Assembly (NCBI RefSeq): GCF_037935975.1
Contig: NZ_CP149817.1
Location: forward strand, 434,001 to 498,000
Origin: Teredinibacter turnerae
GTDB taxonomy: Bacteria > Pseudomonadota > Gammaproteobacteria > Pseudomonadales > Cellvibrionaceae
Direction: 5' to 3'
DNA: 64,000 nt
Below the pieces are notes generated by a model. The model saw only the letters and a program-made list of their open reading frames with translations, did no database searches and was not told the DNA's origin. Shown piece after piece: positions 29,543 to 38,800 of the stretch (positions are counted from its first letter, which is position 1; each line of letters starts with the position of its first letter). The position numbers and the translations under genes are program-made.

Positions 29543-30085
29543 ATGTACACACCAGCTCTTGTTACATATTCATTTTATTTTAATGAATCGGATAAAGATC
29601 TCAGGTTTAAAAACCTGAGATTACTGGACGACCAACAGAGATTTACTAAAGAGAACCTATTAAATCTCTCTCGCGGAATTTCTGCCTTCAATTTTACTTT
29701 TGGTGGAGATTCTGTTTCTGTTCCTCTCGCTGATAGTAACGATGTTGGTTACGCTGACTCCATTAGAAAACAAAAAGGAATTGATGCGTATTTTGCTGGT
29801 GCGAAGAAAAGTAATGGAAAACTAGGGTGGTATTATTCTGGGCACGCTCTTGCAGTTTGTTTAGTTCTAGCTGAGTCAAAAAATATACATATCCCTCAAG
29901 ACGAACTATTAAAATCTATTGAATTAATAATTGAAGACGATGTTAGTTGTAATGAGTTCAGTGGGTTTATTTCTCCTGATTTTGCTTCAGTGATCGATAG
30001 GTGTGACCAAGGTTTCAGATATCTAAACGAGTTGAAAAGCCGAATCAATAAGGCAGGGCGAAAGAAAATATTTGGTATATTCTGA
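29543..30085 (+). CDS. putative immunity protein for the giant toxin tip
   Basis: A 180-residue cytoplasmic-type protein without signal peptide, starting 4 bp after the toxin stop, and AT-rich like the toxin tip. I recognise no family. Seen features are an N-terminal 'VTYSFYFNESDKDLRF', a central 'GWYYSGHALAVCLVLAESKN' and a basic C-terminus 'INKAGRKKIFGIF'. Position directly after a polymorphic-toxin tip is the classic place for the cognate immunity gene, and this is the only basis for the call. Confidence 0.6.
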   Translation: MYTPALVTYSFYFNESDKDLRFKNLRLLDDQQRFTKENLLNLSRGISAFNFTFGGDSVSVPLADSNDVGYADSIRKQKGIDAYFAGAKKSNGKLGWYYSGHALAVCLVLAESKNIHIPQDELLKSIELIIEDDVSCNEFSGFISPDFASVIDRCDQGFRYLNELKSRINKAGRKKIFGIF

Positions 30086-30214
30086 AGTGCTAGTGATCTA
30101 ATGTGACAGGCGGATCTCTTTACTTTTATTGCTTTATTTTATGGTTCGGCAGCTACAGATAATGTGGGATAATCTTGGTTGTTTCCGATGAAAACGGTAG
30201 TTTTTGTCACCACC

Positions 30215-30703
30215 TTAAAACCGGAATCCAAAAAGCCCGCCAGTTTCGGTGTCGGTGATGTCTAAATCAACACGATAGTTGTCAAGATTAAAATCAGGAT
30301 ATGCCGACATGTCCGGCATATCGTCTGAATTCATGGTAACAATATACTGAAATCCATGTAATTCTGCCATTTTTGCCCCGACTAACAAAGCTTTGGCTAT
30401 TTGTCGCTCATCTACGCCATCAAAAATAATACTGTCATGAACCAATATTCTGGGTCGGTTAGTTTCGGTGGCCCATATTTTCATCAGCATCATGTCGAAG
30501 CAAAATATCTGCATCTTTGTCTTCCCCGTACTTTTCTTTCCGGGTATATCAAAGTCGAATTGTGGCCCATTGCTCGTAGGGTCTATAATAAATTTACCTG
30601 GCTCGTCGTATAGTGAGGAGGAAATATCAGCGAATGCAATTATTGCATCATTAATATCTTTTTCGCATTCGGAGTAATTTATTCGCAGCTTTTGTTGTAA
30701 TTC
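30215..30703 (-). pseudogene. C-terminal fragment of a DUF2326-type protein
   Basis: On the minus strand about 163 codons are open from the edge of the RAYT element (30703) to a stop at 30215-30217. The fragment includes 'FDFDIPGKKSTGKTKMQIF', 'PRILVHDSIIFDGVDERQIA', 'FQYIVTMNSDDMP' and the end 'GGLFGFRF', which match the C-terminal part of DUF2326 proteins (coiled-coil ATPases linked to ABC-three-component conflict systems). The N-terminal part is missing and is not found on the other side of the element, so this is a remnant cut by transposition or deletion. Confidence 0.7.
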
Positions 30704-30705
30704 TA

Positions 30706-31990
30706 TTGGACACCCACATCAATTCTTGTCACACTCTCAATAATACTGTATATTCAAACAGTTGCCTCTAGATCAAGGATCGATCAATGCCCACCCCAAG
30801 AAAACACCAAATCTCACTGGATGCCACGCCCTACTACCACTGCACCTCCCGCTGTGTGCGGCGCGCTTTTCTTTGTGGTCTGGATACCCTTACCGGTAAG
30901 GATTACGAACATCGGCGCCAATGGGTGGAAGATCGCATTCTTTTCTTGGGCGAAGTGTTCTGTATTGATGTCTGTGCCTATGCGGTAATGAGCAATCACC
31001 ACCATGTCGTACTCCATATCAATAGTGCCGAAGCGCACAATTTGAGCCACCTTGAGGTTTGTGAGCGGTGGCATAAGCTCTACAAAGGCACACGCCTTAC
31101 GCAAAAATTCTTGCGTGGCGACAAGCTCGATAAAGCGCAATGGCAGGCGGTAAAAATCAAGCTGGATGAGTGGAGGTTTAACCTGGCCAACATCAGCCGC
31201 TTTATGGCGTGCCTTAACGAACCTATTGCCAGAATGGCCAATGCTGAAGACCAATGCACCGGACGTTTTTGGGAAAGTCGCTTTAAATCCCAAGCCCTGC
31301 TAGACGAAAAAGCTCTGGCCGCGTGTATGGCGTATGTAGATTTAAACCCCGTGAGAGCCAAAATGGCCGCAACACCCGAAAGCTCAGAACACACATCCAT
31401 TAAGCGGCGGGTTGAACACATAAAAGCACAGCATCCCGAAGCGCTTAAACTGGCCGAATTTGTTGGCAACCCCAGAGAGCCTATGCCGCAGGGTTTGCCC
31501 TTTCATCTAACAGATTATATTGAGCTCGTTGATATCACCGGCCGGGCTATTCGAGAAAACAAACGGGGCCATATCGACAATCAACTGCCTTCCATTTTAG
31601 ATAGGCTCAACATAAGTTCCCGCGAATGGCTGGTGCTAACCACGCAATTTGAATCCCAATTCAAAAGCCTAGTCGGCTGTAAGGCCAGATTGCTTCATGC
31701 AGCGAGCACACTGGGCTTAAAACGAAAACCCGCATACCGGAATTGTGAAGCGCTTTTAAATTAGCCAATCTACTGACTAATTTCCCTGCCACTCTCGAAA
31801 GAGCAGACAGCCATTTATCCTAGAATCGAGATTTCGTTTCTTTTGGTGTGGCTGTCTTACTGTTTTTTTCAAAAAAATCACCAAGTAGTTAAAGTGCAGC
31901 CAAGTATTTAAAGCTTGACTTTAGTGGGCTATTAGGCACTTAAAACGTTACATCAATCCATTGCATTCCCAATTTAGCGTGGGTGTCCAA
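30706..31990 (+). mobile_element. RAYT-like Y1 transposon, copy A (intact)
   Basis: A 1285-bp element bounded by perfect 12-bp inverted repeats TTGGACACCCAC (30706-30717) and GTGGGTGTCCAA (31979-31990). It carries one Y1 transposase gene. The ~150 bp before the right end recur at 35747-35887 and 43420-43561. The left end cuts a DUF2326 gene and the right end abuts the JAB-like toxin tip. Confidence 0.75.
30787..31764 (+). CDS. REP-associated-type tyrosine (Y1) transposase
   Basis: A 325-residue HUH-type transposase. The HUH motif is in 'YAVMSNHHHVVLHI' (about residues 65-78) and the catalytic Tyr is in 'ACMAYVDLNPVRAKM' (about residues 178-192). A conserved 'GRFWESRFKSQALLDEKALA' precedes it. 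The family acts on single-stranded DNA hairpins. It starts 'MPTPRKHQISLDATPYYHCT'. Two further relatives occur here: an almost identical copy split by IS66 (40069-43338) and a distant truncated one (46849). Confidence 0.9.
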   Translation: MPTPRKHQISLDATPYYHCTSRCVRRAFLCGLDTLTGKDYEHRRQWVEDRILFLGEVFCIDVCAYAVMSNHHHVVLHINSAEAHNLSHLEVCERWHKLYKGTRLTQKFLRGDKLDKAQWQAVKIKLDEWRFNLANISRFMACLNEPIARMANAEDQCTGRFWESRFKSQALLDEKALAACMAYVDLNPVRAKMAATPESSEHTSIKRRVEHIKAQHPEALKLAEFVGNPREPMPQGLPFHLTDYIELVDITGRAIRENKRGHIDNQLPSILDRLNISSREWLVLTTQFESQFKSLVGCKARLLHAASTLGLKRKPAYRNCEALLN

Positions 31991-32869
31991 CTCTTGCTGT
32001 CTCGAATTGTAGTCGTTGCTGTCGTAGGTTTCTTTAGCGGTGGGTCTGCTGTCCCTGCGATGATAGCAATGATGGCGGCCCAGAAGCACATGGCGTACAC
32101 GCAAGGGGCTACCGCAACCCAAATGACAGACGTTGGTATTACAGCAGCAGTCACAAGCGTGGTTGCATCGGAGGCAAGTGCCTTCTTGAGCTCAAGCTTT
32201 TCGAGTTATGTCACAAGCTCAGCCGTCGCAGGGGTTGCAGCGAATTTTGTGATACAGAGAGCGGTAGGCTATGCGGTAAGTGCAGCTGCGAATGATGGGC
32301 ACTTTGGTAAATTTAAAGGTTATATGGTAAGTTGGGCACCAAGTGCTGCGATTTCTTGGGTTGTTGGTAAGGTGGCGGGGGGTGTTGCTAGCAATTTTGC
32401 ACAAAAGGGGTTCGGGTCTGGGAGCGGTTCTGGTGGGCCTCTTACTGACGAACAAAAAGCAGCTCTAGATGCAGACCTTGCGAAGCTAAATGGTCGAATT
32501 AAAAAGCTCGATAGCTTTGAGAGTAAAGCTCAAGGAATGGAGTGGATAGAAAAAAATGTTTATCCCTTATCGGTCGATCACGGTGTTGAATTAGGTGTGA
32601 ATCTTTTTAAAGATATTGGCTATCGCCTTGGGAATGTTGTAACTGACTACTCTCGAAATTCAATATCTACTTCCACTTTGTTTGGTGGTATTAGCACTCG
32701 CAATCTTGCTCTCAGTTGGCACTCTCATCCTGGTTCAAATAGTCTAGGAATAAGCCCAGATGACATCATGCAAGCTCAGCAATTAAGAAGTAATTATCGA
32801 AGTTTTAGAAACGTACAGTTTGGTGTGACTTATCGTAATGATGGAGGTGTTTTCAGTGAGCTGTATTAA
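31991..32869 (+). CDS. orphan Rhs-type toxin tip with JAB-like (JAMM) domain
   Basis: The reading frame enters from the right end of the RAYT element (TTG at 31961 is the first possible start, no ribosome site). After the junction come about 100 hydrophobic Ala/Ser/Gly-rich residues ('MIAMMAAQKHMAYTQGATA' onward), like the pre-tip segments of Rhs and other polymorphic toxins. Then comes a spacer 'GFGSGSGSGGPLTDEQKAAL' and a C-terminal domain with 'HGVELGVN' and 'WHSHPGSNSLGISPDD'. The H-S-H-P...S-P-D-D pattern is a JAMM metal site (His, His, Asp plus upstream Glu), with 8 rather than 7 residues between His and Ser. Rhs N-terminal parts are missing, so it is a silent tip or donor. An immunity-like gene overlaps its 3' end. 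Confidence 0.7.
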   Translation, partial: LLLSRIVVVAVVGFFSGGSAVPAMIAMMAAQKHMAYTQGATATQMTDVGITAAVTSVVASEASAFLSSSFSSYVTSSAVAGVAANFVIQRAVGYAVSAAANDGHFGKFKGYMVSWAPSAAISWVVGKVAGGVASNFAQKGFGSGSGSGGPLTDEQKAALDADLAKLNGRIKKLDSFESKAQGMEWIEKNVYPLSVDHGVELGVNLFKDIGYRLGNVVTDYSRNSISTSTLFGGISTRNLALSWHSHPGSNSLGISPDDIMQAQQLRSNYRSFRNVQFGVTYRNDGGVFSELY

Positions 32870-33392
32870 TTTTTTCAGATTTATGTGTTGCCTTGCTTTC
32901 TTATCTCAAAGTGCATGTGCGCTAGATTTGCAATGGGCTAAAGGTGATTTAGATAAGGCCCTTGGTAAGTCTGCTGTTTCGTTTAAAGATCTGGTTGATT
33001 CAACAAATTCTTACTTAGATAAAGATATATCGGTTTCTGGGTACATTTCTGTTGGAAAGAAGGTAAGTCTTTTTGAAACCTTTGAATCTTTTGTTAATCG
33101 TAACAACGGTTACGGCGGTCTATATATTGATAGTGAATACAACGAGCGCTTTGAGAAGCTTGACGGCTGTTATGTAACCATAAATGGCAAGTTTAAGAAA
33201 ATTCATGAAAATAGAGAGCTTTATCATTTGACTGATATATCCGATATTCAGCGCATGAGTTATTTTTATTTTGCTGCTGATTCTTTAATGAAAAAACGAG
33301 GAGTTAAAGGGGAGCCGAGTTGTTTAGGGGCAGCCCTTATTGAATTAATGGCTGAGCCGCAAAGAGAACAATCGGGGACAGACCCCAATTAA
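32856..33392 (+). CDS. putative immunity protein for the JAB-like tip, exported
   Basis: A 178-residue protein read from GTG 32856, chosen because GGAGG lies 8 bp upstream; this overlaps the toxin 3' end by 14 bp. Residues 1-22 form a signal peptide (FFRFMCCLAFLSQSACA), so it should act in the periplasm. The mature part has an OB-fold-like feel ('YLDKDISVSGYISVGKKVS', 'LDGCYVTINGKF') but is not recognised. The last codons (SGTDPN) are read from a GGGGACAGACCCC palindrome that looks like mobile REP DNA, so the natural C-terminus may have been replaced. Confidence 0.6.
   Translation: MSCINFFRFMCCLAFLSQSACALDLQWAKGDLDKALGKSAVSFKDLVDSTNSYLDKDISVSGYISVGKKVSLFETFESFVNRNNGYGGLYIDSEYNERFEKLDGCYVTINGKFKKIHENRELYHLTDISDIQRMSYFYFAADSLMKKRGVKGEPSCLGAALIELMAEPQREQSGTDPN
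33371..33390. repeat. REP-like palindrome GGGGACAGACCCC
   Basis: A short inverted repeat (GGGG-ACAGA-CCCC) flanked by AT bases, of the type found at the ends of Y1-transposase elements in gammaproteobacteria. It forms the last codons of the immunity-like gene. Only one copy was seen in the window. Confidence 0.35.
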
Positions 33393-33542
33393 AAAGCTGT
33401 GAATGCCATCAGAAGGCCCTTCACAGCGATCTGAATGCAAGCGGCAAGGCTTCGGCTTTAGCGTAAGCGCCAAACGAACCACACCCTACCCAGACTTTAA
33501 AAGCCAATGTAACGTAAAGGCTCCATCCAAAAAGGAGCCCTC

Positions 33543-33827
33543 ATGCCCAACAAAAAGTACAACTGGCCCCAGCTCTTTGCTGACTATGAGCAATCAGGCC
33601 TGTCGCAAACAGAATTCTGTAAACAGCACGAAATCAATCCGAAGTACTTCAGCTTGAAGCTTTCAAAGCGCAAAGCCTCTGAGGGCAGCCCTTTCGCGAA
33701 AGCGATTGTACAAGCAGAGGTTGAATACACGACCAGCTTGGTTTTACACATCGGCCATTGTAAAATTCTGTGCCCCAGCACCATGCCAATTCCCTCATTC
33801 GTCGCTCTGGTAAAAGCGCTGGCATGA
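33543..33827 (+). CDS. tnpA: IS66 accessory protein TnpA (copy 1)
   Basis: A 94-residue helix-turn-helix protein ('YEQSGLSQTEFCKQHEINPK', residues ~15-34) of the IS66 ORF1 family, required with TnpB for IS66 transposition. AAGGAG precedes the ATG. One residue (Ala13) differs from copy 2 (Ser13). Its stop overlaps the tnpB start (ATGA). Confidence 0.9.
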   Translation: MPNKKYNWPQLFADYEQSGLSQTEFCKQHEINPKYFSLKLSKRKASEGSPFAKAIVQAEVEYTTSLVLHIGHCKILCPSTMPIPSFVALVKALA

Positions 33828-34180
33828 TTCATTGGCCAGATTCTATCCCCATTTATCTGCACCGTGATCCCGTCGATTTCCGCAAGGCCATCAACGGGCT
33901 GGCGGTGATTGTGAGTGAATCGATGGAGCAGGATGTGTACAGCTCCGCGCTTTTCGTCTTCTGCAACAAAAGCCGGTCACAGCTTAAGGTGCTCTACTGG
34001 GATCAAACCGGCTTTGCACTCTGGCAAAAGCGTCTTGAGCGGGACAAGTTCAAATGGCCTCGCAAAGATCGGCTTTCCACTATTACGCTGACCCACGAAC
34101 AGTGGTGCTGGTTGTTGCGGGGCTTTGATTACCGCGACTTTAAACCCCATCACACCCTACATTTTACCGACGTTGCTTAA
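33824..34180 (+). CDS. tnpB: IS66 accessory protein TnpB (copy 1)
   Basis: A 118-residue IS66 ORF2 protein. The ATG at 33824 overlaps the tnpA stop and gives the usual start 'MIHWPDSIPIYLHRDPVDFR'. Conserved 'LKVLYWDQTGFALWQKRLE' and 'FDYRDFKPHHTL' are present. Identical in sequence to copy 2. Confidence 0.92.
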   Translation: MIHWPDSIPIYLHRDPVDFRKAINGLAVIVSESMEQDVYSSALFVFCNKSRSQLKVLYWDQTGFALWQKRLERDKFKWPRKDRLSTITLTHEQWCWLLRGFDYRDFKPHHTLHFTDVA

Positions 34181-34202
34181 TTATTTTGTATAATAGGCCA
34201 TC

Positions 34203-35723
34203 ATGAGTCACGTGGCTGATTTACAAAAAGAAAACGATTTATTGCGCAAGCAACTGGCCGCAGAGAAAAGTGTGCGCGTCAAACATGAAGCCCAAATTGC
34301 CGCTCTTAACGAAAAAATACAATTGCTTCTTAAACAACGCTTTGGCGCATCCAGCGAAAAAAGCTCACCCGATCAATTGGGCCTATTTAACGAAGCAGAA
34401 GATGTTCTGGCCGAGGACGTCGCGGAAGCAGAACCAGAAGCCACCCCGGTTAAAGGCCACACCCGTACACGAAAACCCCGCGTCAGCATTCCTGATCACT
34501 TTCCACGCGAGGAGATCATTCATGATATCCCCGAATCAGAGAAAGTCTGCCCGCACGATGGTAGCACGTTAAAAAATGTTGGCAGCGACGATCATGAACA
34601 GCTGGACATCGTTCCCGCAACGATCAAAGTCATCCGGCATAAGCGATTAAAGTATGCCTGCCCCTGCTGTGAGGGCCACATCGTTACAGCGAAGAAACCC
34701 AAACTACCTATCGAAAAAAGTATTGCCAGTCCCGGTTTACTCGCGTTTATCGCCGTACAGAAGTATGGCGATGCGTTGCCACTGTACCGCCAAAGCGAGA
34801 TGTTCAAACGTATCGGTATCGAGTTGGATCGCACTAACATGGCTAACTGGATGGTGACATGTGGTGAGCTGGTCCAGCCCTTGATCAACCTGTTGATTGA
34901 GCATCTGCATAAGCAAACCTACCTTCACTTGGACGAAACGCCGCTACAAGTGCTGGATGAGCCGGGTAAAACCGCTCAGAGCAAAAGTTACATGTGGGTC
35001 ATGGCACATGACGGTGAACAACCCGCCTGCATCTTCCATTACGCAGACAGTCGCGGCCAACAGATCCCGCTTAATCTGTTAGGTGCCGAAAACACCGCCA
35101 TTATGGTTGATGGTTATGAGGGGTATCAAAAAGCCTGTGACGACTACGGTATCACGCGCTTAGGGGGCTGGGCGCATGCCCGGCGTAAGTTTAAAGAGGC
35201 GCAGGATCTCCAGAAAAAGGGAAAAACCGGCAAAGCGGATCAGGCACTCGCCTTTATACGGCGTCTTTATGCCATCGAAAAACGTATAAAAGACGAACCG
35301 CCCGATGAACGCTTTGCGATTCGACACCAAGAAGCTTCGCCTGTCCTCAAAAAACTCAAAGACTGGATGGAAAAGAGCCTCCACACTGTGCCACCAAAAA
35401 CGGCGGTCGGCAAGGCGTTGGTGTATCTCAATAATCAGTGGGAGCGGCTGGCCGCCTATCTGGAGGATGGTCAATATCCCATGGATAACAACGCCGCTGA
35501 ACGCGCCATCAGGCCATTTACCATTGGCCGTAAGAACTGGTTGTTTAGTAAAAGTCAGGCAGGGGCGAAAGCCAGCGCAAACCTCTAAAGTCTAATCGAA
35601 ACCGCTAAAGCTAATAAACTCAATATCTACGATTATTTAACTCACGTTTTTAAAGAGCTACCCAATGCGCATAGCATTGAGGATGTTGAAGCTTTACTAC
35701 CTTGGAATGCCAACCTTGTGTAG
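34203..35723 (+). pseudogene. tnpC: IS66 transposase TnpC with premature stop (copy 1)
   Basis: Codes for 461 residues and then stops at 35586-35588 (TAA), where copy 2 has TAT in 'SANLYSLIETAKANK'. The frame continues open to 35723. The N-terminal coiled coil, the Cys4-type zinc finger ('YACPCCEGHIV') and the DDE residues (Asp in 'HLDETPLQV', Asp in 'IMVDGYEGY', Glu in 'DNNAAERAIRPF') are intact, but the last 45 residues are lost. It may be inactive, though copy 2 could act in trans. Confidence 0.9.
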
Positions 35724-35746
35724 GGTGGGGTTGGATTGGCGCTTAC

Positions 35747-35887
35747 GGCTGTCTTACTGTTTTTTTCAAAAAAATCACCAAGTAGTTAAAGTGCAGCCAA
35801 GTATTTAAAGCTTGACTTTAGTGGGCCATTACGCACTTAAAACGTTACATCAATCCATTGCATTCCCAATTTAGAGTGGGTGTCCAA
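35747..35887 (+). mobile_element. right-end remnant of a RAYT-like element, copy B
   Basis: 141 bp nearly identical to the right end of copy A, from GGCTGTCTTACTG to the inverted repeat GTGGGTGTCCAA (35876-35887). Its left part, including the transposase, is missing and is replaced by IS66 copy 1. It abuts the orphan Rhs fragment. Confidence 0.85.
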
Positions 35888-38800
35888 CTCTTGCAGGAAT
35901 ACAATGCGCTGGGGCAGGAAACCAAAATAAAAGATGAAATGGGCAGGCTGACATCTATGAATTACGATGCAGCAGGCAATTTGACGCAAATTGATATGCC
36001 CGCTGTAATCGATCCGGACACCGGTGAAGAAATCATTCACAGCGCAAGTAATATCATCAACGCACAAGGGCAGGTGGAAAGCACAACAGATCTGCGAGGT
36101 TTAACCACCACCTATACCTACTACCCAGCATCACACAATGCCGCCGGTATGAAGTGGACCGAATCCAACCCTGAAACGGGAACCCTCACCTACACATACG
36201 ACGCCAACAATAATGTCGAAACAGAAACGCGTGAGCGTACAGTAGATGGATTGATTGTGCAGGAGACAGTCACTTATGAATACGATTCGCGAAATCGTTT
36301 GCTCAAAACCATATACCCGGACGATAGCTATACCGAAACCGTTTACGACCCGGCGGGTAATCTCGATAAAGAACGTGATCGGTTCGTTGTGTGGACCGAC
36401 TACACCTACAATGCCTATGGCCGATTAACCGATACTCTTTACGCCGATGGCAGCACCGAAGTGCGCAGCTATACTCCGGAAGGGCTGCTTGAAACGGTAA
36501 CTGATCGCAGTCGGCACACCACCCGCTACGATTATGACGACGCCGGGCGCCAGTGGAAAATCACCTACCACGACCAAAGTTACACAGAAACCCGCTATAC
36601 CCCCCAGGGCTGGGTGCAATTCGAATGGGATGAAAATCGTAACCTCACCGAATACGAATACGACCTTGCCGGTAAACGCAAAGCCGTGATTCGTCACTAC
36701 ACGGATGCTGCGGGTATTCCACAGCAGCAGCGTCACAGCTTCACCTATTACGATAATGGCGAATTGCACACAGAAACGGATGCCAACAATTACACCACCA
36801 CCTACGTGATTAACGCGTTGGATCAGCGTATCGAAACACAGTTTGAAAACGGCACCAGCACCCAAACCCGTTACGACGCCATGGGGGCTCGTACCCGCAG
36901 CATCGACCAAAATACTCGAGCTACTGATTACCGTTACGATGATCTTGGCCGCTTGGAAGAGATCCAGCCCGATGTCACGATCGAAGACCAGCGAGTCCCC
37001 ATCACGAGCTACACCTACGACGAAGTGGGCAACAAACTCAGCCAAACCGACGCCAACAACCATTCGACAAGTTGGACATACGACTACTTCGGCCGTGTGT
37101 TATCACGAACGCTGCCAGAGCAGATGACGGAATACTTTGTCTACGACGATACGGTGCGAACCCGAACGCATACCGATTTCAACGGTCAGGTGACCGTGAC
37201 CCAATTTAACAATCTGGGCCAGGTCGAAACAGTGAGCTATGACAACGGAACCAGTGAAAGCTATACCTACTGGCCCAATGGGCAAATCCGCCAGGTGACT
37301 GATAAAAACGGGGTGACCAACTATGTGTATAACGACCGTGACCGCATAGACCACGAAATACAGTCAGACGGCACACGACTCGATTACGACTACGACGATG
37401 CAGGTAACCGCACACTTGTTGAAATAACCCGCGATGACACCGTAGTGAGCAGCACCAGCTACACCTATGACGGCCTGAATCGTCTGGAAACCGTGACCGA
37501 TACCAACGGAACTACACGTTATACCTACGATGCCGTCGGGAATCTGGACACGGTGACTTACCCCAACGGCATTGTGGAAGAATACGACTACAATGACGTG
37601 AACCAGGTGACCGTGCTCACGGTGCGTGATGCGAGTCAAAACGTGATTGGTAGTTACACCTACGCGCTCGATTATACCGGTCGCCGCGAGAGCATCACCG
37701 AAGCGGGAGGGCGATTTACCGATTACATCTACGACGACCTGTATCGTCTCACCGATGAAATCATCGAAGATAGTGTCGCCGGCAACCACACCGCGAATTA
37801 CCAATACGACTGGGTGGGTAACCGTACTTACGAAACTATCAATGGTGTTGAGACGCCGTATCTCTACGACAGTAATGACCGCTTGGAGCAGCAAGGAGGT
37901 ACGGTTTACGGCTACGACGATAATGGCAATCTAATAACCGAAACCCTGGATGGTGTAACCACCACCTACCACTACGACGAACGCAACAAGTTAATCCAGT
38001 TAGAAGCGGCCGAAGCGACAACAGAGTACACCTATAATCACAACGGCATTCGAACCAGTAAAACACAGGGCGGAGTCGCCACCCAATACATCGTCGATGC
38101 CAACCGCGACTACGCACAGGTGCTGCTCGAAACCGGCGATACCCAAGACGTTTTCTACACCTATGGGCACGACTTAATTAGCCAGCTAAGAGCGAATACG
38201 CCATCCTTCTATATCTACGATGGCCTGGGCAGTACGCGGGCCTTGAGCGACAGTGCTGGCGCAATATCCGACACTTACGATTATGAGGCATTCGGCGAGC
38301 TGCTCAATCAAACGGGCGCTACAGAAAATGACTATTTGTTTACTGGGGAGCAGTTTGATCGTAGTGTTGATCAGTATTACCTAAGGGCGAGGTATTACGA
38401 CCAGGGTGTGGGTCGCTTTACGCAAATGGATACTTGGATGGGGAATAACCATGATCCGATAACGCTGCATAAATATCTTTACGCCAATGCTGATCCGGGA
38501 AATATGGTGGACCCAAGTGGTAATTTTTCTATTGGGTCAATGATGTCGGCTGTGAACACAATGGCGACCTTGGTGAATGTTGCAACGACAACATATGATG
38601 TCTTTCAAGTAGCAACGGGAGAGCAAGAAGCTCCGTCTGCAAGGGAAATTGGCACTGCAATATTGCTCTCCATGATCCCGACTGGCGCGGCTCTAAAGGT
38701 CTTAAAGAAGGCGTGCCGTAGGAATTGCAACATAAATATATGGCAAAGAATTTCTTCTAGAGCAGCCCCTCGTGCTGGCAGTATTGTTCCCAAGAGGTTC

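Larger units (their letters stand above)
33463..35746 (+). mobile_element. IS66-family element, copy 1 (no matching target duplication)
   Basis: 2284 bp, the same length as copy 2. The left inverted repeat begins GTAAGCGCCAAACGAACC; the right end is its complement with several changes next to GGCGCTTAC. It contains tnpA, tnpB and a tnpC broken by a stop. Flanking octamers differ (GCTTTAGC left, GGCTGTCT right), which points to recombination between IS66 copies or an adjacent deletion. The right flank is internal RAYT sequence. Confidence 0.9.
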
